Of a DNA stretch of 34,828 bases, positions 1 through 9,268 are shown piece by piece. The position numbers and the translations under genes are program-made. Below the pieces are notes generated by a model. That model was given only the letters and a program-made list of their open reading frames with translations, was not told the DNA's origin and made no database searches. Numbering within the stretch: position 1 is the stretch's first letter; each line of letters begins with the position of its first letter. The DNA comes from Bacteroidales bacterium (lineage in GTDB: Bacteria > Bacteroidota > Bacteroidia > Bacteroidales > GCA-2748055): positions 1-34,828 of the forward strand of contig JAOZQY010000040.1 in assembly GCA_029931975.1 (NCBI GenBank), in the 5' to 3' direction.

Positions 1-1990
1 CAATGGGAACGGCGATGGCCAGTATTGAAGGAAGAAGCATCTCTTTCTGAGCACCCTTGGTGGAAATCTCCACACACTTGGCATATTCAGGAGTAGCTTT
101 ACCTTCCATGATACCGGGAATGTCACGAAACTGCCTGCGCACCTCATCCACCATTGCACCAGCTGCACGACCCACAGCCTTCATGGTCATGGCGCAGAAT
201 ACAAATGCCATCATAGCACCCAGGAAGATCCCCCCCAGAACAATGGGATTAAAGATAGAAAGGTCATATGCAGATACAAAATCGTGGATAGTTGCATTGC
301 TCAGCTGAACGACATTCAACCCGTCAGCAGCTGCAGGAGCATGATCTGTATAAAAAAGCGTGTCACCTACCTGCTCGAATCCATCGACCGCCTTATCTGC
401 CAGTCTGCCGAGCCAGAGCCTTACCTCTTCCATATAGGCAGCCAGAAGTGCAAGGGCGGTCAGAGCAGCCGAACCAATGGCAAAACCTTTACCGGTGGCT
501 GCAGTAGTGTTTCCAAGCATATCCAGGGCGTCGGTGCGTTCGCGAACTTCCGGGGGAAGCTCAGCCATTTCAGCATTACCACCTGCGTTATCAGCAATGG
601 GCCCGAATGCATCAGTGGCCAGGGTAATTCCCAGTGTGGAAAGCATACCCACAGCGGCAAAACCAATTCCGTAAACACCTTTTGAGAACTCAACAAATCC
701 ACCTGAGAATCCAAAGGCGCCGATGATCGCAATAACGATGGTTACCACGGGAATCCATGTAGAGTACATCCCCACTGCCATACCCTCAATAATGGTGGTT
801 GCGTGGCCCTGTTGTGTTGCTGAAGCAATACCCTTGGTGGCTTTATACTCATCCGAGGTGAAAAGCTCTGTTCCCTGTCCGATGATCACACCGGCAGTCA
901 AACCCGCAACCACGGCACCAAAAATACCCCAGCTTACCCAGCCCAGTGAAGCCATTACTGCCATGGCAGCAAGAATCAATACTGAACTGCCTCCTGTACC
1001 AAGCAACAAAGCGTTGAGCAGGTTCTTCTGGGTAGCCGAATCCTTGGCACGTACCATAAAAATACCAATTATGGAAAGAACAATTCCGATGGCGGCAACG
1101 ATCATAGGAGCCACAACGGCCATTCCCTGCTCAGCACCCGTGAGTCCGGGTAAGGCAGCTCCAAGTGCAGCAGTAGCCAGGATTGAACCCGCATAGGATT
1201 CATAAAGGTCAGCACCCATACCGGCCACATCACCCACGTTGTCGCCAACGTTATCGGCAATAGTAGCAGGGTTACGAGGATCGTCCTCAGGTATACCGGC
1301 TTCCACTTTACCTACCAGGTCAGCACCCACATCGGCAGCCTTGGTAAATATTCCTCCACCCACACGGGCAAAGAGCGCCTGTGTAGATGCACCCATCCCA
1401 AAAGTAAGCATCACAGCGGTGATTTCAATAAGCTTCTCATGCTCGGTAGTTCCTCCATGAACGAAGGTCAGACCCAGCCAGTGAAGTCCGTGCTCCATAT
1501 GCTCGGGGCTGAAGACAAATTTATTCAGGACCCAGAACCAGCCGGTAATATCCAGCAGGCCGAATCCTACAACAACCAATCCCATCACAGCACCACTACG
1601 CAAAGCTACCTGTAGTCCCTTGTTCAGGGACTGGGAAGCGCCCTGTGCGGTTCTTGCAGAGGCAAATGTTGCCGTTTTCATTCCCAATAATCCACAAAGA
1701 CCGGAAAAGAAACCACCTGTTAGAAAGGCAACCGGAACGAAAGGATTCTGAACACCCAAATATGCCAGGATGATCAAAATAATTAGCAATACTCCGAATA
1801 CCATACCCACAACTCTGTACTGGCGCTTCAGGTAAGCCATGGCACCTTCACGTACATATTGTGCAATCTCCTTCATCCGGTCGGTTCCCTCTGAATTCTT
1901 CATCATATTCTTGAAGAAGTACCATGCAAAAACCAGTGCTACCACAGCAGCCAACGGAAGCAACCAGAATAGTGTAAAAATATTAGTCAT
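1..1990 (-). CDS. hppA: K+-dependent membrane-bound pyrophosphatase, 3' end missing
   Basis: This integral membrane enzyme hydrolyses pyrophosphate and couples it to H+ or Na+ export. The reading frame opens at the ATG complementary to 1988-1990 and stays open to position 1, giving about 663 residues. The family usually has 700 or more, so only the C-terminus is off the window. Visible signatures are the catalytic segment DVGADLVGKVE (about residues 220-230), DNVGDNVGD (247-255) and a second catalytic segment near 460-475. At the potassium switch the sequence is GNTTAATGKG (493-501): Ala, where K+-independent enzymes have Lys, so K+ dependence is expected from family knowledge. Whether the pumped ion is Na+, H+ or both cannot be decided here. 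The gene diverges from the T9SS protein at 2137 across a 146-bp gap. Confidence 0.95.
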   Translation of the reverse strand, partial: MTNIFTLFWLLPLAAVVALVFAWYFFKNMMKNSEGTDRMKEIAQYVREGAMAYLKRQYRVVGMVFGVLLIILIILAYLGVQNPFVPVAFLTGGFFSGLCGLLGMKTATFASARTAQGASQSLNKGLQVALRSGAVMGLVVVGFGLLDITGWFWVLNKFVFSPEHMEHGLHWLGLTFVHGGTTEHEKLIEITAVMLTFGMGASTQALFARVGGGIFTKAADVGADLVGKVEAGIPEDDPRNPATIADNVGDNVGDVAGMGADLYESYAGSILATAALGAALPGLTGAEQGMAVVAPMIVAAIGIVLSIIGIFMVRAKDSATQKNLLNALLLGTGGSSVLILAAMAVMASLGWVSWGIFGAVVAGLTAGVIIGQGTELFTSDEYKATKGIASATQQGHATTIIEGMAVGMYSTWIPVVTIVIAIIGAFGFSGGFVEFSKGVYGIGFAAVGMLSTLGITLATDAFGPIADNAGGNAEMAELPPEVRERTDALDMLGNTTAATGKGFAIGSAALTALALLAAYMEEVRLWLGRLADKAVDGFEQVGDTLFYTDHAPAAADGLNVVQLSNATIHDFVSAYDLSIFNPIVLGGIFLGAMMAFVFCAMTMKAVGRAAGAMVDEVRRQFRDIPGIMEGKATPEYAKCVEISTKGAQKEMLLPSILAIAVPI

Positions 1991-2027
1991 AACTCTAATC
2001 TTTAAGTGTTTAGTTTGAAAGAAAAAG

Positions 2028-2035
2028 CAAAGATA
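2028..2035 (-). promoter_or_regulatory. Possible -7 element of the hppA promoter
   Basis: On the minus strand this reads TATCTTTG, an exact match to the Bacteroidota -7 box TAnnTTTG. It would leave a leader of roughly 30 bases before the hppA ATG. I see no clear TTTG -33 box at the proper distance, so the assignment is tentative. Confidence 0.4.
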
Positions 2036-2083
2036 TGCAAATTGCTTTTAGAATGACATTAAATTAAAATGGTTGACATTAAA

Positions 2084-2114
2084 TTGACAATGATTGTAAA
2101 TGGGTTTATATTTG
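2084..2114 (+). promoter_or_regulatory. Bacteroidota-type promoter before the tandem T9SS genes
   Basis: TATATTTG at 2107-2114 matches the -7 consensus TAnnTTTG. A TTG (2084-2086) lies 20 bases upstream in the -33 position. The gene starts at 2137, so the leader would be about 15 bases. Only one promoter is apparent before the two tandem genes, and they are separated by 25 bp, so they are probably co-transcribed. Confidence 0.5.
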
Positions 2115-2136
2115 TGTACATGCTAAATACAAGAAT

Positions 2137-2883
2137 ATGAAAAGAAATATAAATTTCCTGGCTACCCTGATATTTGGCATATTTACCTCAGTACAACTCT
2201 CTGCTCAGTGTACTCCCGATCCGGCATGTGTGGATACCGGTGAACCAGGAGAATATTGTCCGCAGAATTTCCCTGCGATCATTTTAGATGTGGCTTATGA
2301 CGAGGTAATTACATTTATTCTCGCCCTGGAATTTGAGCACAATGGAACGAGCTATACCCTCGATAGTCTGGCCGTTGATTCAATCGAAAATGTGCCTCCC
2401 GGGATGACATACAGTTCCAGTTCAACCGGGTATGTGCCTGGGGAGGCTTATTGTTCCCAGCTTGCGGGTACCCCCACACTGGCCGGAGAATATGCCATTC
2501 GGTTCTATCTGTCACCCTATATAGACCTGGGATCGGGACCTGAATTGCTAGGATCATTCCTGGATGATACATCTGTTGTTGTTACTGTTTATGATCCCTC
2601 AGGACTGGATCCCAACCTGGTGGATGAGTTCCAGGTGCTGCCTGTTGTACCAAATCCCTTCACAGAAATCACACAACTGAGCTTTTATACCCCCTTTGAT
2701 GACCATGTTCAGCTTCAGGTTTACAATATCCTGGGAGAAAAGATGCATGAAGAGAAGAAAGGTGCAACTCCCGGCGAACACCAGTTTAAATTTAGTGGAA
2801 ATACCTTGCTTCCGGGCACGTACTTCTACAGGGTCAGAAACAGTCATAAAATCTATACTGGTAAGTTTATCAAGACGAAATAA
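2137..2883 (+). CDS. Exported T9SS cargo protein, unknown function (copy 1 of tandem pair)
   Basis: 248 residues. An N-terminal signal peptide (hydrophobic core about 7-22, cleavage near SAQC) is followed by a Cys-rich start of the mature protein (CTPDPACVDTGEPGEYC) and a beta-rich central part. The C-terminal ~85 residues form a type A T9SS sorting domain: VVPNPF, then VQLQVYNILGEKM, then LLPGTYFYRV and a Lys-rich end, GKFIKTK. The protein is therefore expected to pass the outer membrane and be anchored or released at the cell surface. Its central part is not recognised. It is a paralogue of the next gene, with the same length and architecture. Confidence 0.85.
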   Translation: MKRNINFLATLIFGIFTSVQLSAQCTPDPACVDTGEPGEYCPQNFPAIILDVAYDEVITFILALEFEHNGTSYTLDSLAVDSIENVPPGMTYSSSSTGYVPGEAYCSQLAGTPTLAGEYAIRFYLSPYIDLGSGPELLGSFLDDTSVVVTVYDPSGLDPNLVDEFQVLPVVPNPFTEITQLSFYTPFDDHVQLQVYNILGEKMHEEKKGATPGEHQFKFSGNTLLPGTYFYRVRNSHKIYTGKFIKTK

Positions 2884-2908
2884 TTAACTTTTAGCAACAA
2901 GTTCTCAA

Positions 2909-3655
2909 ATGAAGAAGAAAGCAAGGAGCCTGTTCATTCCAATCCTGCTCATGGTCACCGGAGGAATCCTTTCTGCCCAATGTGTTCCTGACACAGCAAA
3001 TTGCGTTGACACCGGGGATCCCGGGCAGTTCTGTCCCTTAAATCTTCCCAAGGCCGGGCTAAATGTACTCTACGATGAAGTAGTTACCGTTATTCCACCA
3101 GGCTCCTATGAGATTTTAGAAACCGTATTAACTATTCTGTACATTGAGATAGATTCGGTTAAAAACATCCCGCCGGGAATTTCATATTTCCCCAATGCTG
3201 AAGTGTTATATCCGGATACTGCCTATTGCATTCAACTTACAGGCACACCCACCCAGACTGGTGAATATCCGCTGAGAATTTATATTTCAGCCACAGTTGA
3301 TGTTTTGGGAAACCCTACCAGGGCGCAGGTGGTGGATACTACTTCCATCGTTGTTACGGTAGTTGAAGTTCTCGGTGTCAACCCAAACCAAGCTACAGCA
3401 TTCCAGGTATTCCAGAATGCACCAAACCCATTTTCAGATCTGACCCACCTGGCTTACTTTACTCCACGTGAGGACAGGATCGTTTTGAAAGTATACAACC
3501 TTCTAGGTGTTCTGATACACCAGGAATCGAAAATTGTTCCCATGGGAGAACACTATTTTGAATTCGATGGAAGTGGATTACAGTCCGGCACCTATTTCTA
3601 CAAGGCCGAAAGCAGTAAGGCCTACTTTACCGGTAAACTCATAAAATCCAGGTAG
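2909..3655 (+). CDS. Exported T9SS cargo protein, unknown function (copy 2 of tandem pair)
   Basis: Also 248 residues, starting 25 bp after its paralogue and presumably in the same transcript. The layout is the same: signal peptide ending near SAQC, Cys-rich mature N-terminus (VPDTANCVDTGDPGQFC), a shared NIPPGISY-type segment, a shared Q(L)TGTPT..GEYP.R.Y segment, and a T9SS sorting domain (NAPNPF, then IVLKVYNLLGVLI, then LQSGTYFYKA, GKLIKSR). Sequence identity between the copies is moderate, so the duplication is old and both copies look maintained. The PPG and G-TPT..GEY pattern suggests an Ig/cadherin-like putative-Ig fold; this is inference. Confidence 0.85.
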   Translation: MKKKARSLFIPILLMVTGGILSAQCVPDTANCVDTGDPGQFCPLNLPKAGLNVLYDEVVTVIPPGSYEILETVLTILYIEIDSVKNIPPGISYFPNAEVLYPDTAYCIQLTGTPTQTGEYPLRIYISATVDVLGNPTRAQVVDTTSIVVTVVEVLGVNPNQATAFQVFQNAPNPFSDLTHLAYFTPREDRIVLKVYNLLGVLIHQESKIVPMGEHYFEFDGSGLQSGTYFYKAESSKAYFTGKLIKSR

Positions 3656-3668
3656 GCGTACTTCCGCC

Positions 3669-5927
3669 TCAAAGGTCCAGGTGCAACTGAAGGGTGATGT
3701 TACGCGGTGGACCAATATCCCCGGGCCGTCCCAGGTATTCCACATTAAATGAATTCCTTAGAATGGCGCTGACCCTGAGCATCTCTGTGATATTCCATCC
3801 CAGCCTGAAATCCAGCAGTGAATACGCAGTGGTATGTTCCTCCCAGTAATCAGGAAAGCCAGGCAGAAGCATGTTACCTACCAGCGGATCAAGGAAGGCT
3901 TCATCCACATTGACCATTTTGGAATTGTACTGGAAATTGATGCCTGCGAAGATTTTCCAAATGCCTAATTGAAGATCTCCCTTTATTAAATGTCGCCGCC
4001 GGTACTTCAGGACAGAATCCGGAAATAACGGGTCCACAGGATTCATAAGGGTATATCCACCAGAAAGCGAGAGTTCCAGTGCACCAGCTGTCCCTTCAGC
4101 AGAAAGTTTTGTATCCACTCCATTGATCCGGGCCCTTCCTATGTTCAGGGCCTTGAAGCCCACATCATCAAAGCTTGGAATATCGTTTGGATCAGGGGGA
4201 TACACCCCAAAGGTGAACTCAATCATATCCTCATACTCCGTCCAGAACAGGGCCAGATCGGCATATCCACGCCAGGTCCCCCGCTCCATACCCTGCTGCA
4301 CACCCAGTTCGGCCGACCAGCCATGTTCCGGCTCCAGTTCGGGATTTGGAAAGATCTTCAATCCTCCAATATTTGTTTGAGTAAACTTCTCTGCCACTGA
4401 AGGAAAGCGAAAGCCCTGTCCCAGTGAAGCCCTCAAAAATGTGACTTCTCCTGCCTGGTAATTAATACCTGCTCTCAGCACGGGGACAGAATAATACAGT
4501 TCTCCGTTGAGGGCATTCAATTCCCACCTGACGCCTGAAGAGATTTTTAATCTCTTAAAAACACTTGCATCCAACTGAGAGAAAACAGCTGTGTTAGATC
4601 CTTTGTGATTTTCATAAAGATTGGAAATCACGGTATTCCTTGAAAAAGAAACTCCGCTGGTCCATCGGGTCCGGGAGCGGAATCTTTTTAAATAGCGGTA
4701 TTCAGCATACCAAAGCTTTGACGAACTACTCTGATCACTTTTCTCAGTTTCATTCCCCACACTGTATAACCTGGATCTCAGGGAATGCTTATCTCCTCCC
4801 CGGGTGGAATACTCCACAAAGGGGTCAATATTAAACCGATGCCCTGTCAGCGGACTCATGGATTCGGGATTCTGCCTGTAGGCACCGGAGTCTGCATCCT
4901 GCCAGAGCAGAAAATCAGACTGATCTACATACATGGCACTTGTGGACAATCCCAGGCTAAGCCCCTGAACCTTTTCAGACCGATACCTGAGTCCCACATT
5001 CCCCCTGAGCCTGTTTTCGTATTCCCCTTCCCGGTAGCCTTCATTTTTAAAATAGTTTCCTCCCATCGAAATATCCAGGTTCCCCGCCTTTCGCAAATGA
5101 GAGAACGATCCACCGGCAAACAGTGGCTGGCGATCCCACCAGATCAGTTCCCCACGTTCCGGATTCATAAATGCACCACCAAATAAGGTAATCTCTGTGG
5201 CCGGTTCACTACCCGGAATTCGTGTTCTTAGATTGATAACACCATTCAAAGCTGAAGAACCATACAAAACAGAGGAGGCCCCTTTAATCACCTCCATCTG
5301 TCCCAGATTCTCCACCGGCAGATAGTTCCATTTAATATCACCTGCATCCGCTGAGATCATTGGAAGATCATCCACCAGCATCAGCACCCTGCTGCCTGCT
5401 CCATAACTAAATCCACTTCCTCCCCGGATGCTGGGCTGTCCGTCCAGGATACTGATACCGGGTGTCCTCTCAAGGATCATATCCAGCGATACAATATTTT
5501 GATTTGAGAGCTGATGCGCCTTGATCACCTCCATGGAGACAGTGACTTCTGATAGCTTCTGCTCATATTTCCCCGCACTGATCACCACCTCATCCAGCAT
5601 CTTGCTACTAACTTTCATCAGGATCTCCAGATGAATACTTTCACCTTCCTTCAGGGTGATCTCCCTCTGCAGATCCACAAAGCCCACATACGTGAGTTCC
5701 AGCAGGTGTGTACCTGCATCGAGACTAAGAGAGAACTCCCCCTTAAGATCGGTACTTGTTCCGGAATGCCTGTCGACACTGATATTCGCTGCAATCAAAG
5801 GCTCCCCCGATGCAGCATTGCTAACCCTGCCGGAGACAGTTCCGTTTTCCTGGCCCAGGACAAGCTTACCCGGGAGACACACCAGGATAAAAATGAACCA
5901 CGTAATTCGTCTGGTGCTAAAATGCAA
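3669..5927 (-). CDS. TonB-dependent outer-membrane receptor
   Basis: 752 residues. After a signal peptide (about 1-25) comes a carboxypeptidase-regulatory-like beta-sandwich domain (about 29-105: GTVSGRVSNAASGEPLIAAN...). Next is a plug domain (about 115-225, with VLMLVDDLPM and VIKGASSVLYGSSALNGVINL), then a 22-strand-type barrel to the C-terminus, which ends in ITLQLHLDL. These receptors import substrates across the outer membrane with energy from TonB-ExbBD. No SusD partner is adjacent, so a polysaccharide system is unlikely; siderophore, cofactor, metal or vitamin uptake is possible. The substrate cannot be told from sequence. The gene is convergent with the T9SS pair (13-bp gap) and divergent from the acyl ligase at 5990 (62-bp gap). 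Confidence 0.93.
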   Translation of the reverse strand: MHFSTRRITWFIFILVCLPGKLVLGQENGTVSGRVSNAASGEPLIAANISVDRHSGTSTDLKGEFSLSLDAGTHLLELTYVGFVDLQREITLKEGESIHLEILMKVSSKMLDEVVISAGKYEQKLSEVTVSMEVIKAHQLSNQNIVSLDMILERTPGISILDGQPSIRGGSGFSYGAGSRVLMLVDDLPMISADAGDIKWNYLPVENLGQMEVIKGASSVLYGSSALNGVINLRTRIPGSEPATEITLFGGAFMNPERGELIWWDRQPLFAGGSFSHLRKAGNLDISMGGNYFKNEGYREGEYENRLRGNVGLRYRSEKVQGLSLGLSTSAMYVDQSDFLLWQDADSGAYRQNPESMSPLTGHRFNIDPFVEYSTRGGDKHSLRSRLYSVGNETEKSDQSSSSKLWYAEYRYLKRFRSRTRWTSGVSFSRNTVISNLYENHKGSNTAVFSQLDASVFKRLKISSGVRWELNALNGELYYSVPVLRAGINYQAGEVTFLRASLGQGFRFPSVAEKFTQTNIGGLKIFPNPELEPEHGWSAELGVQQGMERGTWRGYADLALFWTEYEDMIEFTFGVYPPDPNDIPSFDDVGFKALNIGRARINGVDTKLSAEGTAGALELSLSGGYTLMNPVDPLFPDSVLKYRRRHLIKGDLQLGIWKIFAGINFQYNSKMVNVDEAFLDPLVGNMLLPGFPDYWEEHTTAYSLLDFRLGWNITEMLRVSAILRNSFNVEYLGRPGDIGPPRNITLQLHLDL

Positions 5928-5989
5928 GATTCGATCAATTTACTATATTTACGCGATAAATTTACCCTATTTTATCTAAATCGACCATT

Positions 5990-7519
5990 ATGCTACTTCA
6001 CCAACAGTTTGTCAGAAATGCCAAGAGGCTCAGCAAAAAAATGGCCATCAAGGACAAAACAACCAAGAGTAATGTTACTTATGGCAGGGCCCTGATCGGA
6101 GCCCTGATTCTTGCAAAGAAATTCGAACAATACGACAAAGGATATATTGGCATCATGATCCCCACTTCGGCCGGTTGTGCACTGGCTACTGTGGGTGCCC
6201 TCATGAGCGGTCGTGTGCCTGTAATGATCAATTATTCCACCGGAGCAGAAAAAAATGCACTCTATGCCCAGGAAAAGTGCAACTTTAAAACCATCATCGC
6301 TTCCAAGGCCCTGCTTGATAAAATCGGATGTCCGGTGATGGAGGGAATGGTCCTGATTGAGGATATCATGAAAAGTGTCACGACGGGACAAAAACTTGGT
6401 GCTGCACTTCTTACCAAGCTTCCCACCGGGATGCTCCTCAACAGCATCCACAAGGGAGACGAAAATGACAATGCCGCCATCCTCTTTACCAGTGGGAGTG
6501 AGAAGGACCCCAAGGTGGTTCAGCTTACCCACAAAAACCTGGCTTCCAATATCCGCGATTTTTGTGAATACGAAGGCATCCTTGAGGAAGACATCATGTT
6601 GGCCAACCTGGTATTTTTCCATATTTTCGGTCTGACTGTTAACCTCTGGACATCCTTAGTCAAAGGAATGACCATGATCACCTATGCCAATCCCACCGAA
6701 TTTCAGACCATCAGCAATATCGCAAGGGAAGAAAAACCCACCGTCATGGTAGGGACTCCCAGTTTTTTCTGGGGTTATCTGCAAAAATCGGAGCCGGGCG
6801 ACTTTGCCAGCCTTCGTATAATGGTGGCAGGTGCTGATAAATGTCCCGATGCCTTGCGCGAAGGATATAAGAAAAAACACAATGCCATACTGATGGAAGG
6901 CTATGGTGCCACAGAAACTTCTCCGGTTGTCTCCGCCAATTCATTGGAGTTCAACAGGCCGGGCAGTATTGGTAAAGTAATGCCCAACGTACAAGTGAAA
7001 ATCGAACACCTGGAGAGTGGAAAAGAATGTAAAACTGGTGAGATTGGAAAGATCCTGGTAAAAGGTGACCTGGTGATGAAGGGCTACCTGGGTGAACCCG
7101 AGATGACTGCTGAAGCCATTGTGGACGGATGGTATAACACAGGAGATATGGGCTACCTGGATGAGGACGAATACCTTTGGCACTCGGGCCGTTTCAAGCG
7201 TTTTGTGAAAATCGGCGGGGAGATGGTTTCCCTGGTGAGGGTGGAAAATGTAATGGAGCAGTTTCTCCCTGAAGGAGTTTCCTGCTGCATAGTGGAAATT
7301 CCCGATGAGACCAAAGGAGTTACCATTGTTGCCGCCGTAACCCAAAAGATCAATAAAATAGCCATCCTGCGCAAGATGGGTCAGGAGCTTCCCAATATTG
7401 CACTACCCCGGCAGTTCTTTGTACTGAAGGAGTTTCCCATGATGAGTACGGGAAAAATTGACTTCCGTTCGGTTACTGAACTGGTAAATGATATGGCAAA
7501 TAATCCGGATGCTAACTAG
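5990..7519 (+). CDS. ANL-superfamily acyl-CoA/acyl-ACP synthetase-like AMP ligase
   Basis: 509 residues; an adenylate-forming enzyme that activates a carboxylic acid with ATP. Core motifs are in order: the phosphate-binding A3 loop ILFTSGSEKDPKVVQLTHKN (about 164-183), the A5 motif EGYGATETSP (about 303-312), A7 NTGDMGYLDEDEYL, A8 HSGRFKRFVKIGGEMVSL, and the A10 lysine in STGKIDF near residue 484. The sequence resembles the synthetase half of the bifunctional Aas lysophospholipid acyltransferase, but no acyltransferase domain is present. It heads a plus-strand run with a CPBP protease (20-bp gap) and an SDR reductase. The acid substrate is unknown, probably a fatty acid. Confidence 0.88.
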   Translation: MLLHQQFVRNAKRLSKKMAIKDKTTKSNVTYGRALIGALILAKKFEQYDKGYIGIMIPTSAGCALATVGALMSGRVPVMINYSTGAEKNALYAQEKCNFKTIIASKALLDKIGCPVMEGMVLIEDIMKSVTTGQKLGAALLTKLPTGMLLNSIHKGDENDNAAILFTSGSEKDPKVVQLTHKNLASNIRDFCEYEGILEEDIMLANLVFFHIFGLTVNLWTSLVKGMTMITYANPTEFQTISNIAREEKPTVMVGTPSFFWGYLQKSEPGDFASLRIMVAGADKCPDALREGYKKKHNAILMEGYGATETSPVVSANSLEFNRPGSIGKVMPNVQVKIEHLESGKECKTGEIGKILVKGDLVMKGYLGEPEMTAEAIVDGWYNTGDMGYLDEDEYLWHSGRFKRFVKIGGEMVSLVRVENVMEQFLPEGVSCCIVEIPDETKGVTIVAAVTQKINKIAILRKMGQELPNIALPRQFFVLKEFPMMSTGKIDFRSVTELVNDMANNPDAN

Positions 7520-7539
7520 CTATATTTAATCAGGATAGA

Positions 7540-8250
7540 ATGACTATAGAGGAGCTTCGGTTTATCATAGCTGTAATATGGTGTGCCACTGGCTTTGCAG
7601 CATATTACTTTCTGTCGAACAATAAATCTTTCACAGACCGGATCGGCCCTCTTTACAGGAATATTGATACCCAGAGCAACCAGGTACTTCAACAGCGCAT
7701 GCTGGGGCTTCTGTTCCTGGGCGTTTTTTCAGCCCTGATCATCCTCTTGCTTCCCGGAGCCACCCTAAGGGAATATGGATTGGGATTTACTTTTCTGGCA
7801 CCTCCTCCATGGTGGACCTTCCTGGCTCTTCCCCTGATCCTGATTTTGGTGTTCTTCTCAGCCAAAAAAACCGGAAATCTTAAGCTCTATCCGCAAATCA
7901 GAACCAGAGAGTGGAGTCCGGGACTGCTTGCTCTCAGTGGCGTAAGCTGGGTGGCTTTTCTGATTGGCTATGAATTCCTTTTTCGAGGCTTTCTGCTTTT
8001 CGCCTCCTTTGGCATAATGGAGGCTGCTCCGGCCATCGCACTGAATTGTGCCCTCTATGCTTTTGCCCACTTCTATAAGGGCCCGGGTGAAACCTACGGA
8101 GCTCTCTTTGTAGGAATTCTCCTCTGCTACCTGACCCTGGTCACCGGCAATATCTGGAGTGCCGTTTTCTTACACTCCGTGATGGCTCTCAGCAACGAAT
8201 GGTTTTCCTTGCGTGCACATCCGGATAAAAAACTAGTAAAAGCCCGCTGA
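7540..8250 (+). CDS. CPBP (CAAX/Abi-type) intramembrane protease family protein
   Basis: 236 residues with about six to seven hydrophobic segments. The family motifs are visible: YEFLFRGFLLF at about 144-154 (family EExxxR; here the first Glu is Tyr144, while Glu145 and Arg149 are kept), a second motif with His177 (AHFYKG), and a third with His212 (LHSVMALSN). These residues form the glutamate/histidine active site of CPBP proteases. The Tyr-Glu variant occurs in some family members, so loss of activity should not be assumed. The substrate is unknown. The stop codon is separated by a single base from the start of the SDR gene, indicating translational coupling. Confidence 0.85.
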   Translation: MTIEELRFIIAVIWCATGFAAYYFLSNNKSFTDRIGPLYRNIDTQSNQVLQQRMLGLLFLGVFSALIILLLPGATLREYGLGFTFLAPPPWWTFLALPLILILVFFSAKKTGNLKLYPQIRTREWSPGLLALSGVSWVAFLIGYEFLFRGFLLFASFGIMEAAPAIALNCALYAFAHFYKGPGETYGALFVGILLCYLTLVTGNIWSAVFLHSVMALSNEWFSLRAHPDKKLVKAR

Positions 8251-8251
8251 A

Positions 8252-9238
8252 ATGAAGGTGTTTGTCTCAGGCGCCACAGGCTTTATTGGTATCCAGCTGG
8301 TCAAACGACTGATCAGTAAGGGAGCCACTGTACATGCCCTCTACCGTTCCGAAGCCAAAGCAGAGTTGATCCACTTTCCGGGAGTGAACTTATTCCGGGG
8401 AGATATTCTGGAAAAAACATCTCTGGAAAATGCAATGGAAGGATGCGAAGAGGCCTATCATGCAGCAGCTTTTGCCGGAGTTTGGGCAAAGGACCCGGCT
8501 TTGGTTGTCCGGCTCAATGTGGATGGTGCCATGAATGTCATTGATGCAGCCGGAAGCCAGGGGGTCAAACGGGTTGTTGTTACCTCCACGGCGGGCATCC
8601 TGGGACCCTCTAAGAACAAAGCTGTAGATGAGAACTCTCCTGCCCCCAATTCCTTTTTCACCGATTACGAAGCCTCCAAGTTCCAGCTGGAACAAAAACT
8701 TCTGGGTCGAAGAAACCGGAATCCGGAGGTGGTTATTGTAAACCCTACCCGGGTCTATGGTCCTGGATACCTGAGCGAATCCAACGGGGTTACGAAAATG
8801 ATCAAACAGTATATGGAGGGAAGCTGGAGACTGATCCCCGGCGATGGCAACAGTTCAGGCAACTATGTGTTCGTGGAGGATGTGGTAAGCGGGCACCTGC
8901 TGGCCATGAAAAAAGGCAAGCCCGGAGAACGCTATGTACTGGGAGGTGAAAATATCTCATACAATCAGTTCTTCTCTTTCGTACGGGAAGCAAGCGGGGT
9001 CCATAAAAGACTCTTTAAAATCCCCCTGTGGGCGATGCTGACTGCAGCAGGGATCATGCAGGGGATATCCAGGATCACGGGCAGAGCACCTCTGATTGTT
9101 CCCAACCTGACCCGTAAATTCAACCACAACTGGATCGTCTCCTCTGAAAAAGCGATCCTGGATCTGGGATATCAGCCGCGTAAAGCACAGGAAGGAATTC
9201 AACAAACCGTCCAATGGGTCAAAAACTTACAATTATAA
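8252..9238 (+). CDS. Extended SDR family NAD(P)-dependent oxidoreductase (dihydroflavonol-reductase/epimerase-like)
   Basis: 328 residues. The N-terminal Rossmann glycine motif GATGFIG is at residues 7-13. The catalytic Tyr139-x3-Lys143 (DYEASKF) and an upstream Ser/Thr-rich segment (VVVTSTAGILG) complete the SDR triad. NPTRVYGPG and the C-terminal part match the atypical/extended dihydroflavonol-4-reductase-like subgroup, which often acts on ketones of lipids, sterols or sugar nucleotides. It is the last gene of the three-gene run, so it may modify a product of the acyl ligase; this is inference. It converges with the oxidoreductase at 9269 (30-bp gap). Confidence 0.88.
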   Translation: MKVFVSGATGFIGIQLVKRLISKGATVHALYRSEAKAELIHFPGVNLFRGDILEKTSLENAMEGCEEAYHAAAFAGVWAKDPALVVRLNVDGAMNVIDAAGSQGVKRVVVTSTAGILGPSKNKAVDENSPAPNSFFTDYEASKFQLEQKLLGRRNRNPEVVIVNPTRVYGPGYLSESNGVTKMIKQYMEGSWRLIPGDGNSSGNYVFVEDVVSGHLLAMKKGKPGERYVLGGENISYNQFFSFVREASGVHKRLFKIPLWAMLTAAGIMQGISRITGRAPLIVPNLTRKFNHNWIVSSEKAILDLGYQPRKAQEGIQQTVQWVKNLQL

Positions 9239-9268
9239 TGCGAATCAGGCTACGTTACAATCCAGACC

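Noticed and set aside
57-1460. Several plus-strand open frames of 60-157 residues across the first 1.5 kb
   Set aside because: They are antisense to the pyrophosphatase gene, whose minus-strand frame is continuous and carries all family motifs.
3653-3668. AGGCG/CGCCT pair between the T9SS gene and the TonB receptor as a terminator
   Set aside because: The stem is only five base pairs and no T run follows, so it is too weak to call.
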